This document shows, in pieces, positions 19,030 to 25,756 of a stretch of DNA of 64,000 nt. Numbering within the stretch: the stretch's first letter is position 1; every line of letters begins with the position of its first letter. The position numbers and the translations under genes were made by a program. The stretch comes from Azospirillum agricola. Its GTDB lineage: Bacteria > Pseudomonadota > Alphaproteobacteria > Azospirillales > Azospirillaceae. The notes below the pieces were generated by a model. The model was not told where the DNA came from. It worked only from the letters and a program-made list of their open reading frames with translations, and searched no databases. Location of the stretch: the NCBI RefSeq assembly GCF_017876095.1, contig NZ_JAGINM010000002.1, positions 372,001 through 436,000 of the forward strand, given 5' to 3'.

Positions 19030-20787
19030 TCACACCGGCAGCATGATGCGGAACGCGGTCCCCTCCCCCACCACGCTGTCCACCGTGACAGCCCCGCCAT
19101 GCAGCAGGACGATCTGCTGGACGGTGTGCAGGCCGATTCCGGTGCCCGGCACGCCGCGCGCGCCCGAGCCGCGGAAGAAGCGGTCGAACAGGCGGGGAAT
19201 CTCCGAGTCCGGAATGCCACGCCCGCGGTCGCTGACCTCGATTGTCAGCGTCCGGCCCTCCCCCTCGCAGCGCAGCAGGATCGGGCCGTCGGGATCGGAG
19301 TACTTCACCGCGTTGTTGAGGAGATTGGCAAGCACCAGCCCGATCAGATGGCCGTCGAGTTCCGCCCGGGGCGGGGCGTGGTCCAGATCCAGCAGGAACC
19401 GGCGCGCCGGATAGGCGACCCGGAAGGGGTCGGCGACGCCGCGGATCAGTTCCGGCAGATCGACCGGACCGCGTTCCGGCACCAGGGCGTTGCTTTGCAG
19501 GCGTTCGTCGGTCAGGTGGGAGTCGATCAGGCCGGTCAGCCGCTGGACGCTGCCGCGGATGACCGACAGGCGCTCCAGCATGTCCGGCTCCACCCGCTCA
19601 GCGCGCATCGCCAGAAGCTGGGCCGCGCTGTCGATGATCGCCAGCGGCGTGCGGAACTCATGGCTGACCATGCCGAGGAACTGGCGCTGGTTATCGCGGG
19701 CGGCCAGTTCGCGCTCCAGCGCCCGCTCCACCCGCTCCTTGGCGAGGATCAGCGCCCGCTGGTTGGTGGCCAGCTCGGTGGTCCGCTGCTCGACCCGCTG
19801 CTCCAGCGAGCGGTTCAGCGCGACCAGCTCCTCGTACAGGCACACATTGTCGAAGCCGATGGCGACGCGGTTGCAGAACAGCTCGAGCAGCCGGTGCTCG
19901 TCGGCGGTGTAGGGCTCCAGCCGTTCCAGCGTCAGCACGGTGACGCCGTGCTCGCGCGTGCGGAAGACCAGCATGCAGAAGCCATCGTCGTACAGATTGC
20001 GCTGCGACCGGAAGGCCTCCTCCACCGCCAGGGCGAGCGGCTGGGGCAGCGCCTCGGCCACCGGCAGCCCGATCCCCCGGGCGTGACGGCCGAGCCCGGC
20101 CACAACGACGGTCTGGTCCCGGCCGTCGCCGCGCTCCATCCGCCGGCAGGCCAGCACCGCCGGGTCGCTGCCGGGGTCGACGACGCGCGAGAGCTGCTCG
20201 ACCAGCCGTTCGACGAAGGCGCGCATCGACCGCGTCTCGAACAGCGAGGCCGAGGCGCTGAGAATGCGCTCCAGCCCCTGCCGGTTCCGCTCGATGGTGA
20301 CGATGTCGCGCCAGGCCCGCAGCGCGCTGACCAGGGTGGTGAACAGGCGCTGGGCGGTCAGCTCGCTCTTGGCCTTGTAGTCGTTGATGTCGTAGCCGAC
20401 GATCACGTCGCGCTCCGGCGCCTGCCCCGGCTGGCCGGTGCGCAGGATGATGCGCATCCGCCGGTTGCCAAGCTCGTCGCGGATGTGGCGGACCAGCCGC
20501 AGACCGGCGTCCTCCGTCTCCATCACCACGTCGAGCAGCGCCACCGGGATGTCCGGCCGCTCGGCCAGCACGGCCCGCGCCTCCGCCGCCGACAGGGCGC
20601 CGACCAGTTCGAACGGGCGCCCGTCGAAATCGAAGTCCCGCAACAGAACCGCCGTCATCGCATGGACCTGCGGGTCGTCGTCCACCACCAGGATCGGCCA
20701 TGGCTCCCCCATCGGACGGTCCGGCCGGCCTGTCGCCGGATCGCCATCCTCCGGGCCGAACAGCGGTTCGTCGTCCAATCCAGCCAT
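19030..20787 (-). CDS. REC-DUF3369-GAF-like histidine kinase
   Basis: The 585-residue soluble protein has an N-terminal receiver-like domain (ILVVDDDPQVHAM, D86 in VALLDVVMET), a DUF3369-type GAF-related module at about 165-320 (YDINDYKAKSELTAQRLFT leading in), a coiled coil, H376 in LGMVSHEFRTP and an ATPase domain (NLLNNAVKYS, DRGRGIP, GTGIGLHTV). A start at MAGLDDEP with GGGGCGGA upstream is preferred to a Pro/Arg-rich extension. It precedes siaB by 172 bases on the same strand. DUF3369 kinases and phosphodiesterases frequently sit near SiaB/SiaC-type genes, but that is recollection, not shown here. Confidence 0.9.
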   Translation of the reverse strand: MAGLDDEPLFGPEDGDPATGRPDRPMGEPWPILVVDDDPQVHAMTAVLLRDFDFDGRPFELVGALSAAEARAVLAERPDIPVALLDVVMETEDAGLRLVRHIRDELGNRRMRIILRTGQPGQAPERDVIVGYDINDYKAKSELTAQRLFTTLVSALRAWRDIVTIERNRQGLERILSASASLFETRSMRAFVERLVEQLSRVVDPGSDPAVLACRRMERGDGRDQTVVVAGLGRHARGIGLPVAEALPQPLALAVEEAFRSQRNLYDDGFCMLVFRTREHGVTVLTLERLEPYTADEHRLLELFCNRVAIGFDNVCLYEELVALNRSLEQRVEQRTTELATNQRALILAKERVERALERELAARDNQRQFLGMVSHEFRTPLAIIDSAAQLLAMRAERVEPDMLERLSVIRGSVQRLTGLIDSHLTDERLQSNALVPERGPVDLPELIRGVADPFRVAYPARRFLLDLDHAPPRAELDGHLIGLVLANLLNNAVKYSDPDGPILLRCEGEGRTLTIEVSDRGRGIPDSEIPRLFDRFFRGSGARGVPGTGIGLHTVQQIVLLHGGAVTVDSVVGEGTAFRIMLPV

Positions 20788-21087
20788 GCTCCGCCCCTGA
20801 AGACCCGACCCCACGCCCGAACGGCGCGGGCGTCCAGCGGGATGGAAGCACCGGACGCCGCCGCTTCCAAGCCGGAACCGCAACGCGGGGTGGTTTCGTT
20901 GCAATTTGTTGCAAATCACCGGAGGTCGTTTCCCGTTGCCGGCAATCCTTGCCATCCGACCATGTCGCCATGGCAATGGCTTCCGTATAGTGTCGCAGGA
21001 ATCGCCCTGTCACGAGGCCCGCAACGACTGCGACCGGGTCGCAAGGAACATCGTCTGTCTTTCCTCTTGTCTTTGGATGGTGATGCC
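20788..21087. other. Divergent intergenic region
   Basis: These 300 bases separate the DUF3369 kinase (minus) from the coiled-coil pair (plus). They contain two copies of the palindrome TTGCAA exactly 10 bases apart (20899-20904 and 20909-20914) and a TATAGT hexamer at 20986-20991 that could be a -10 for the plus-strand genes. I see no small gene with both start signal and coding character. Confidence 0.5.
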
Positions 21088-21729
21088 GTGCCTGCAACCG
21101 TCGATGTGTTCGGTGCCACTGTCCTTGTGCTGGGATTGGCCGCCCTCGGGCTTTCGGTGGTCTTCGAGGCGTCGCGGCTGAGCGCTTCCGCTGCCCGCAG
21201 GACGCTGGCCGGACGCCGCATCCAGGCACGGGAACGCGAGGCGCTCGCTCTCGGCAAGCGCCTCGACGAGGCGGAGGCGGAGGCGCGCGCCCGGCAGACG
21301 ACGCTCGACGGCCTGCTGGCGGAGCGGTCGCGCATCCAGGCGGCGACCACCGCGCTGACGCTGTCCAAGATCGAGATGGTGCACGAGGTCGGCGAGCCGG
21401 CACCCGGCGCCGTCCTGTTCCAGGGCGATCTGCGCGCGAACGGCGAAGGCGGCGAGTCGGGCGCCGGCCGCGACACGCCGCGCCGCATCGTCTTTGCCCG
21501 CGAGATCTGGGAGCGCAGCAACATCGTCCATGTCTGGGCCGAAACGCCGGAAGCCGCGATGGCCGCCGTGCAGCGTGCCTTCAGCGCCCGTTCCGGCATC
21601 GTTGCCGCGCGGATGCAGCGGGCCGCCGCCCCTCCCCGCCAAACCGGCGGGACGGATGAGAAAAGGGAGGACCCGGCGCGACCGGCCCTGCGCATGGCCG
21701 CCGCCGCGCCGAGGCCGCGGGCGGCATGA
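21088..21729 (+). CDS. Membrane-anchored coiled-coil protein A (unknown family)
   Basis: The 213-residue protein starts at a GTG with GGATGG 8 bases upstream. One N-terminal hydrophobic helix (ATVLVLGLAALGLSVVF) is followed by a long charged coiled coil (about 30-90, repeated EA/RA residues) and a C-terminal domain with FAREIWERSNIVHVWAE and TPEAAMAAVQRAF. The last 35 residues are low-complexity. The stop overlaps the ATG of the next gene, which encodes a protein of the same design. No known domain recognised; the helix without a cleavage site suggests inner-membrane anchoring. Confidence 0.72.
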   Translation: MPATVDVFGATVLVLGLAALGLSVVFEASRLSASAARRTLAGRRIQAREREALALGKRLDEAEAEARARQTTLDGLLAERSRIQAATTALTLSKIEMVHEVGEPAPGAVLFQGDLRANGEGGESGAGRDTPRRIVFAREIWERSNIVHVWAETPEAAMAAVQRAFSARSGIVAARMQRAAAPPRQTGGTDEKREDPARPALRMAAAAPRPRAA

Positions 21730-22319
21730 CCGCCCTGTTCCTCTACGGCGCCGTCCTGCTGATGGCGGCGAGCGTCATCGCCAACCGGATCGGCCAGCGC
21801 CGCATGGCCGCCGCGCGCAAGGCGCTGAAAACCGACGAGGACCGGCTGCGGCAGTTGGATCAGGGCATCACCGCAAGCACCCGCGTCCTGGAGCAGGCCC
21901 GGCAGCGCACCGCCGGGCTGGACGACCAGATCCACGACGCCCGTCTGGCGGTGGAGCATCTGACGGAACGCTACGAGCGGGCACGCGCGGCCCCGGCCGA
22001 GCGCTACCACATCTTCGACCGGCTCGACGCCCGTCCCGGCACCATCTGGTCGCTGGAGATCCGTCGGGCGGACGACGCGCCGAACGATCCCCGGCTGGCC
22101 GCCGCATGGCCGGCGCCACGCACCTATCTGCTGGTCGCCTCCAACCCGCGCGAGGCGATGGAGCGCGCCGCCCAGCGTTTTCCCCGTACCCAGGGATTCG
22201 AGGTCGGCAGCGCCGCGGCCTGCCACCTGTTCCGCAAGCGGACGTCGCTGGACGACAGGGACACCGCCGCCCTCTTCACCCGCAGGGACGGGCGATCCGC
22301 CGGGCGGGACCCAGGCTGA
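21726..22319 (+). CDS. Membrane-anchored coiled-coil protein B (unknown family)
   Basis: The 197-residue protein begins with a hydrophobic helix (MTALFLYGAVLLMAASVIA), then a coiled coil (about 28-90) and a C-terminal domain with FDRLDARPGTIWSLEIRR and SNPREAMERAAQRFP. The latter motif resembles TPEAAMAAVQRAF of protein A, so the two probably share a domain and may heterodimerise through their coiled coils. ATGA overlap with gene A shows translational coupling. Function unknown. Confidence 0.78.
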   Translation: MTALFLYGAVLLMAASVIANRIGQRRMAAARKALKTDEDRLRQLDQGITASTRVLEQARQRTAGLDDQIHDARLAVEHLTERYERARAAPAERYHIFDRLDARPGTIWSLEIRRADDAPNDPRLAAAWPAPRTYLLVASNPREAMERAAQRFPRTQGFEVGSAAACHLFRKRTSLDDRDTAALFTRRDGRSAGRDPG

Positions 22320-22341
22320 ACGGGACAGGGGCCGCCAGCGC

Positions 22342-22737
22342 TCAGCCCTTCGTCCCCTTGCGGCGTTTCTGCTGGACGGGCGCCGGCGCCGGCACCGGCG
22401 GATCGTCGGCTTTCGGCAGCTTCTCGGCGATGCCGAAGGCCAGTTCGCGACGGCGCAGCTCGGCCATCACCTCGTCGGGCGAAATGCCGAGGTCGGACAG
22501 CAGGACCACCAGATTGTAGAGCAGGTCGGCCGACTCCATCAGGGTGGCGTTCCGGTCGCCGCGCATGGCCTCGATCGCGACCTCGATCGCCTCTTCCCCC
22601 ACCTTGCGGGCCATGCGGGCACGCCCCTGGGCAAGCAGCTTGGCCGTGCGTGAACCGTCCATCGACGGATCCCGCCGCAGCGCCTGCACCGCCTCATACA
22701 ACGCGCGAAGGGGATCGGGGCCGATGTAGTGAACCAT
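22342..22737 (-). CDS. Phosphoribosyl-ATP pyrophosphohydrolase-like protein (HisE family)
   Basis: The 131-residue protein has the all-alpha NTP-PPase motifs of HisE: ARMARKVGEEAIEVAIEA and ESADLLYNLVVLLSD, whose acidic residues bind magnesium. HisE hydrolyses phosphoribosyl-ATP in step two of histidine synthesis. No other his gene is near, so it may be a dispersed hisE or a second copy with another nucleotide substrate. The C-terminus is extended by a Pro/Ala stretch and a basic tail (QQKRRKGTKG). Start at MVHYIGPDPL fits the family N-terminus. Confidence 0.85.
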   Translation of the reverse strand: MVHYIGPDPLRALYEAVQALRRDPSMDGSRTAKLLAQGRARMARKVGEEAIEVAIEAMRGDRNATLMESADLLYNLVVLLSDLGISPDEVMAELRRRELAFGIAEKLPKADDPPVPAPAPVQQKRRKGTKG

Positions 22738-23036
22738 CGATCGAGAGGTCGGTCCCGCCGCCGCCCGCGTCAAGCGGAGCCTTTCGCCATAGTACGGCCA
22801 AAGCCACGCAAGCGTTTGCCCACGCACACAGCGGCGCAGCAGGCGGCGAAATCTTTTCCACACAGCGCCAATCCCACATTTCATCAGCATAACAAACAAT
22901 TGCAATAACTGAACATCAGGGAAAGAAAATCTCTGCCCAGCCGTAATTTTTATGGCAGCCAGCAATGCGCAGTCTGCGTATTTGGCATCTGGTGTACCAG
23001 AGTATAGTTCTCCCATCAGCTTGATGGAGAGCGATC
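22738..23036. other. AT-rich leader of the tandem miniprotein genes
   Basis: Roughly 22850-22985 is unusually AT-rich for this genome. Near the miniprotein start there is a perfect 6-bp-arm inverted repeat TCTGGT-GT-ACCAGA at 22988-23001 and a TATAGT hexamer at 23003-23008 with TTGGCA 15 bases upstream (22982-22987), so a promoter overlapped by an operator is likely. I see no further gene in this stretch. Confidence 0.45.
22982..23008 (+). promoter_or_regulatory. Putative promoter with palindromic operator
   Basis: TTGGCA (22982-22987) and TATAGT (23003-23008) resemble -35 and -10 hexamers, although the 15-base spacer is short. The spacer is occupied by the inverted repeat TCTGGT-GT-ACCAGA (22988-23001), as expected for a repressor site. 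The first miniprotein ATG lies 29 bases downstream. Confidence 0.4.
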
Positions 23037-23231
23037 ATGATCACGACGACCTTCCCGCACGGCAACGCCGACCAGTCCTCGTCTCAATCCCTTCACAGCG
23101 TCGCTGAATTTCCGGTCGCCTGGTTCCAGGCCACCCCAGCCTTTCTCATCCTGCGCCCGGCCGCCCGCTTCCTGTCGGACTGGGTCCACGCCACCCCGGC
23201 CGGCATCGCCCTGCGCGCGCTGTTCCACTGA
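23037..23231 (+). CDS. Tandem W-x2-ATP repeat miniprotein 1
   Basis: The 64-residue protein has a GGAG ribosome-binding site. After a polar Ser/Gln-rich N-terminus (1-23) it consists of two 20-residue units: residues 25-44 with W29 and ATP at 32-34, and 45-64 with W49 and ATP at 52-54. Each unit reads roughly F-x3-W-x2-ATP-A-x-I/L-x-L-R. The next gene encodes a protein of the same length and register. No family recognised; the amphipathic units could associate with membranes or a protein surface. Confidence 0.72.
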   Translation: MITTTFPHGNADQSSSQSLHSVAEFPVAWFQATPAFLILRPAARFLSDWVHATPAGIALRALFH

Positions 23232-23270
23232 TCCCCCCACTTTCCTTCCCCTTCCGCCCTGGAGGCCATC

Positions 23271-23465
23271 ATGAGCACCGTCACCTTCCCGCAAGCTGGC
23301 CACGACCATGCGTCCACGCCGTCCCACAGCCCGGCCGTCGGTTTCATCGCCGCCTGGTACGAGGCCACCCCGGCCGCCATCCTGCTGCCCCCGGTCGGCC
23401 GCTTCCTGAAGGCCTGGTTCGAGGCGACCCCGCTGTCCATCGCCCTGCGGATGATGTCCCGCTGA
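23271..23465 (+). CDS. Tandem W-x2-ATP repeat miniprotein 2
   Basis: This 64-residue paralogue lies 39 bases downstream of the first, with a strong GGAGG ribosome-binding site. The two repeats are in the same positions: W29 with ATP at 32-34 and W49 with ATP at 52-54 (AAWYEATPAAILL, KAWFEATPLSIAL). The polar N-terminus (HDHASTPSHS) differs from copy 1 while the repeats are conserved, which indicates selection on the repeats and confirms that both are real genes. Function unknown. Confidence 0.75.
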   Translation: MSTVTFPQAGHDHASTPSHSPAVGFIAAWYEATPAAILLPPVGRFLKAWFEATPLSIALRMMSR

Positions 23466-23612
23466 CCGTCCGAGCCGGCCCCTCCCGGCGATCCCTCGGC
23501 AATCCATCGCCGATCGAGAGTCCACGCGTTGCCTGGGATCGCCGTCCAAGACGGGACGGCGTCCCGCGCACGCGATTTCCGCGTTTCTCCCGAAGCCGAC
23601 CGGGAACCGGCA

Positions 23613-24326
23613 TCAAGCGCCGCCGCGCACGTCCTCGACCAGATGCTCCAACCGCCGGACATCGTGGATCACCAGCGCGTCCGCCCGCCGCTCGACCAGA
23701 CCGTCGCGGGCCAGATCGCTGAGCACACGGGCGACCGTCTCGCGCGTCGTGCTGACACGGGCCGCGATGTCGGAATGGATCGGGATCGGGACAACCAACG
23801 CGGCCGCCCCGTCGACGCGGCCGCGCTTGGCAAGGCGCAGCAGTTCCGCATGGACCCGGTTGTTGGCCCCCAGCGTCGACAGTTCCATGATCCGGTCCGT
23901 CGCCGCCCGCAGCTTGTCGCAGAGCCGCGTCATCATCGCCAAGGCGAGGTCGGGATGGCCGGCGACCAACTCCTGGAACGGCCGCGGCGCCAGGAAGGCG
24001 ACCAGAGCCCCCTCCGCCAGCGCGACGACGGAGGCCGAGCGCGGGCGCCCGTCGAGCGCCGACATCTCGCCGACGAACTGCCCGGCGTCGATGTCGTGGA
24101 AGCTGATCTCGCGCCCGCCCGCCGAATGGCTGAGCACCCGCACCCGCCCCTCGACGATGAAGGCGACGTCGCTGGTTTCGGCCCAATGATCGATCAACTG
24201 CTCGTCCGGTTCGAAGCGGCGCCAGCGGCATTGGCGCGCCACCGCCGTCCGCTGTTCCGCCGACAAGGGGCGCAGCAGGTCGATGCGGTCGAGGCTTCCA
24301 AGCGGCGGGTCGGCTTGCTTTGACAC
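23613..24326 (-). CDS. Crp/Fnr-family transcriptional regulator
   Basis: The protein (237 residues from the GTG at 24326) has a cyclic-nucleotide-binding-like barrel (IDAGQFVGEMSALDGRPRSA) and a C-terminal helix-turn-helix with the recognition helix in ARVSTTRETVARVLSDL. The phosphate-binding-cassette-like GEMSALDGRPRSA keeps E and R of Crp, so a cyclic nucleotide ligand is possible. It lacks the four Fnr cysteines. An ATG at 24389 is a longer alternative start. It is divergent from the small membrane protein gene and could regulate it or the miniproteins. Confidence 0.9.
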   Translation of the reverse strand: MSKQADPPLGSLDRIDLLRPLSAEQRTAVARQCRWRRFEPDEQLIDHWAETSDVAFIVEGRVRVLSHSAGGREISFHDIDAGQFVGEMSALDGRPRSASVVALAEGALVAFLAPRPFQELVAGHPDLALAMMTRLCDKLRAATDRIMELSTLGANNRVHAELLRLAKRGRVDGAAALVVPIPIHSDIAARVSTTRETVARVLSDLARDGLVERRADALVIHDVRRLEHLVEDVRGGA

Positions 24327-24514
24327 GGGAGAGGCTGCCCCTTCGATCCGAACCGGGAGAGCATGCCGGAGACACACCCCCGGAAGCATAGCCCGCCCCG
24401 CGCAAAAGTGGGAGGGACTGTGACCAAAAGGGTGCGTCAACCGTACGTTAACCCTAACGGCCGAGAAAGAGAGGACCGCGCCGCCCCTTCCCTCCCGACC
24501 GGAGCCCGACCGCC

Positions 24515-24901
24515 ATGCCCTCGCTGACCATCCCCAACGCCCGCCGCGTCGATTCCCAGCGGCTGCTCTCGGTCGTCGCGATCCCGCTGGCGGCGGCCAT
24601 CGCCATGGCGGCGGCCGTCGCCGCCACCGGCAGCGTCACCGACCCGATCGGCGAAGCGGGCGGCGCGCTGGCCTTCGTGCTGGAGTTCGCCAAATTCTGC
24701 TATCTGGCGGTCGCCACCGCCCACCTGTCGGGCGCCATCGCCGAGCGGATCGGCGGCGGCATGGCCGCCGGCCTGTGGCTGGACGAGTTCGACGCGCCGG
24801 AGCCGCTGTCCAAGGAGGAGTTCTGGCAGGCCTTCCCCAACCATGTCGACGGCGCCGCCATCGCCGGCGCGGTCGCCCTGTTCTGCATCGCCCTGGGCTG
24901 A
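24515..24901 (+). CDS. Small membrane protein of unknown function
   Basis: The 128-residue protein has three hydrophobic stretches (about 18-38, 48-70 and the C-terminal DGAAIAGAVALFCIALG) and a polar acidic loop between the last two (LDEFDAPEPLSKEEFWQAF). No family recognised. Divergent from the Crp-like regulator with about 190 bases between the starts; a plausible target of it. Confidence 0.7.
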   Translation: MPSLTIPNARRVDSQRLLSVVAIPLAAAIAMAAAVAATGSVTDPIGEAGGALAFVLEFAKFCYLAVATAHLSGAIAERIGGGMAAGLWLDEFDAPEPLSKEEFWQAFPNHVDGAAIAGAVALFCIALG

Positions 24902-25000
24902 GGGAAAGGCATGAACGCCGCTTTCCCGCATTGCGGTGGTTGAGCCGCGTCCCCGCTTGCATCACTATGGCCGGAAACGGCTTTCGACGGGTGGGCGAGC

Positions 25001-25756
25001 GTGGACAGGGACGCGACGGAGAAGAACGGGCAACCTGCGGAGCCGCCGCGCCCGCGCCGCGAAGGGATCGGGTTCATCGGCCGGCTGCGCGCCTATTTCC
25101 TGGCCGGCGTGCTGGTCACCGCTCCCATCGCCATCACGATCTACATCGCGTGGTGGTTCGTGTCCTTCATCGACGGGCACATCCGGCCGCTGATCCCGGC
25201 GGCCTACAACCCGGAAAACTACCTGCCCTTCTCGATTCCGGGCATCGGCGTCCTCACCGTCATCATCGTCGTCACCCTGATCGGCACCTTCACCGCCGGT
25301 TACGTCGGCCGGCTGGTGCTGGGGCTGGGCGAGGGGCTGGTGGAACGCATGCCGGTCGTCCGCTCCGTCTATGGCGCCGTGAAGCAGATCTTCGAGACGG
25401 TGCTCGCGAAGAAATCCAACGCCTTCCGCGAAGTCGTCGTGCTCCAGTACCCACGCGTCGGCGTCTGGTCGCTGGGCTTCATCACCGGCAGCGCCCATCC
25501 CGACGTCCAGCGGGTCAGCGAGGAGGAGATGGTCAACGTCTTCATCCCCTGCGCGCCGCCGACCGCCGGCTATCTGGTGATGGTGCCGCGCCATGAGGTG
25601 ACGGTGCTGAACATGCCGGTCGAGGACGGGCTGAAGCTGGTGATGTCCGGCGGCATCGTCGTCCCGCCGGACCGCCAGACCGTCACCACCCTGCCCGGCG
25701 GCACCCGTCAGCCGGAACGCAGCGTCTTGGCCGCCGCGTCGCGCTCGAACAGGTAG
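25001..25756 (+). CDS. DUF502-family membrane protein
   Basis: The 251-residue protein starts at a GTG. Membrane helices lie near residues 32-55 (FLAGVLVTAPIAITIYIAW) and 80-105 (IGVLTVIIVVTLIGTFTAGY), followed by the conserved DUF502 parts MPVVRSVYGAVKQ, FREVVVLQYPRVGVWSLGF and VNVFIPCAPPTAGYLVMVP. Function is unknown; family members are widespread in alphaproteobacteria. Its last 49 bases overlap the 3' end of recG on the other strand. Confidence 0.88.
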   Translation: MDRDATEKNGQPAEPPRPRREGIGFIGRLRAYFLAGVLVTAPIAITIYIAWWFVSFIDGHIRPLIPAAYNPENYLPFSIPGIGVLTVIIVVTLIGTFTAGYVGRLVLGLGEGLVERMPVVRSVYGAVKQIFETVLAKKSNAFREVVVLQYPRVGVWSLGFITGSAHPDVQRVSEEEMVNVFIPCAPPTAGYLVMVPRHEVTVLNMPVEDGLKLVMSGGIVVPPDRQTVTTLPGGTRQPERSVLAAASRSNR

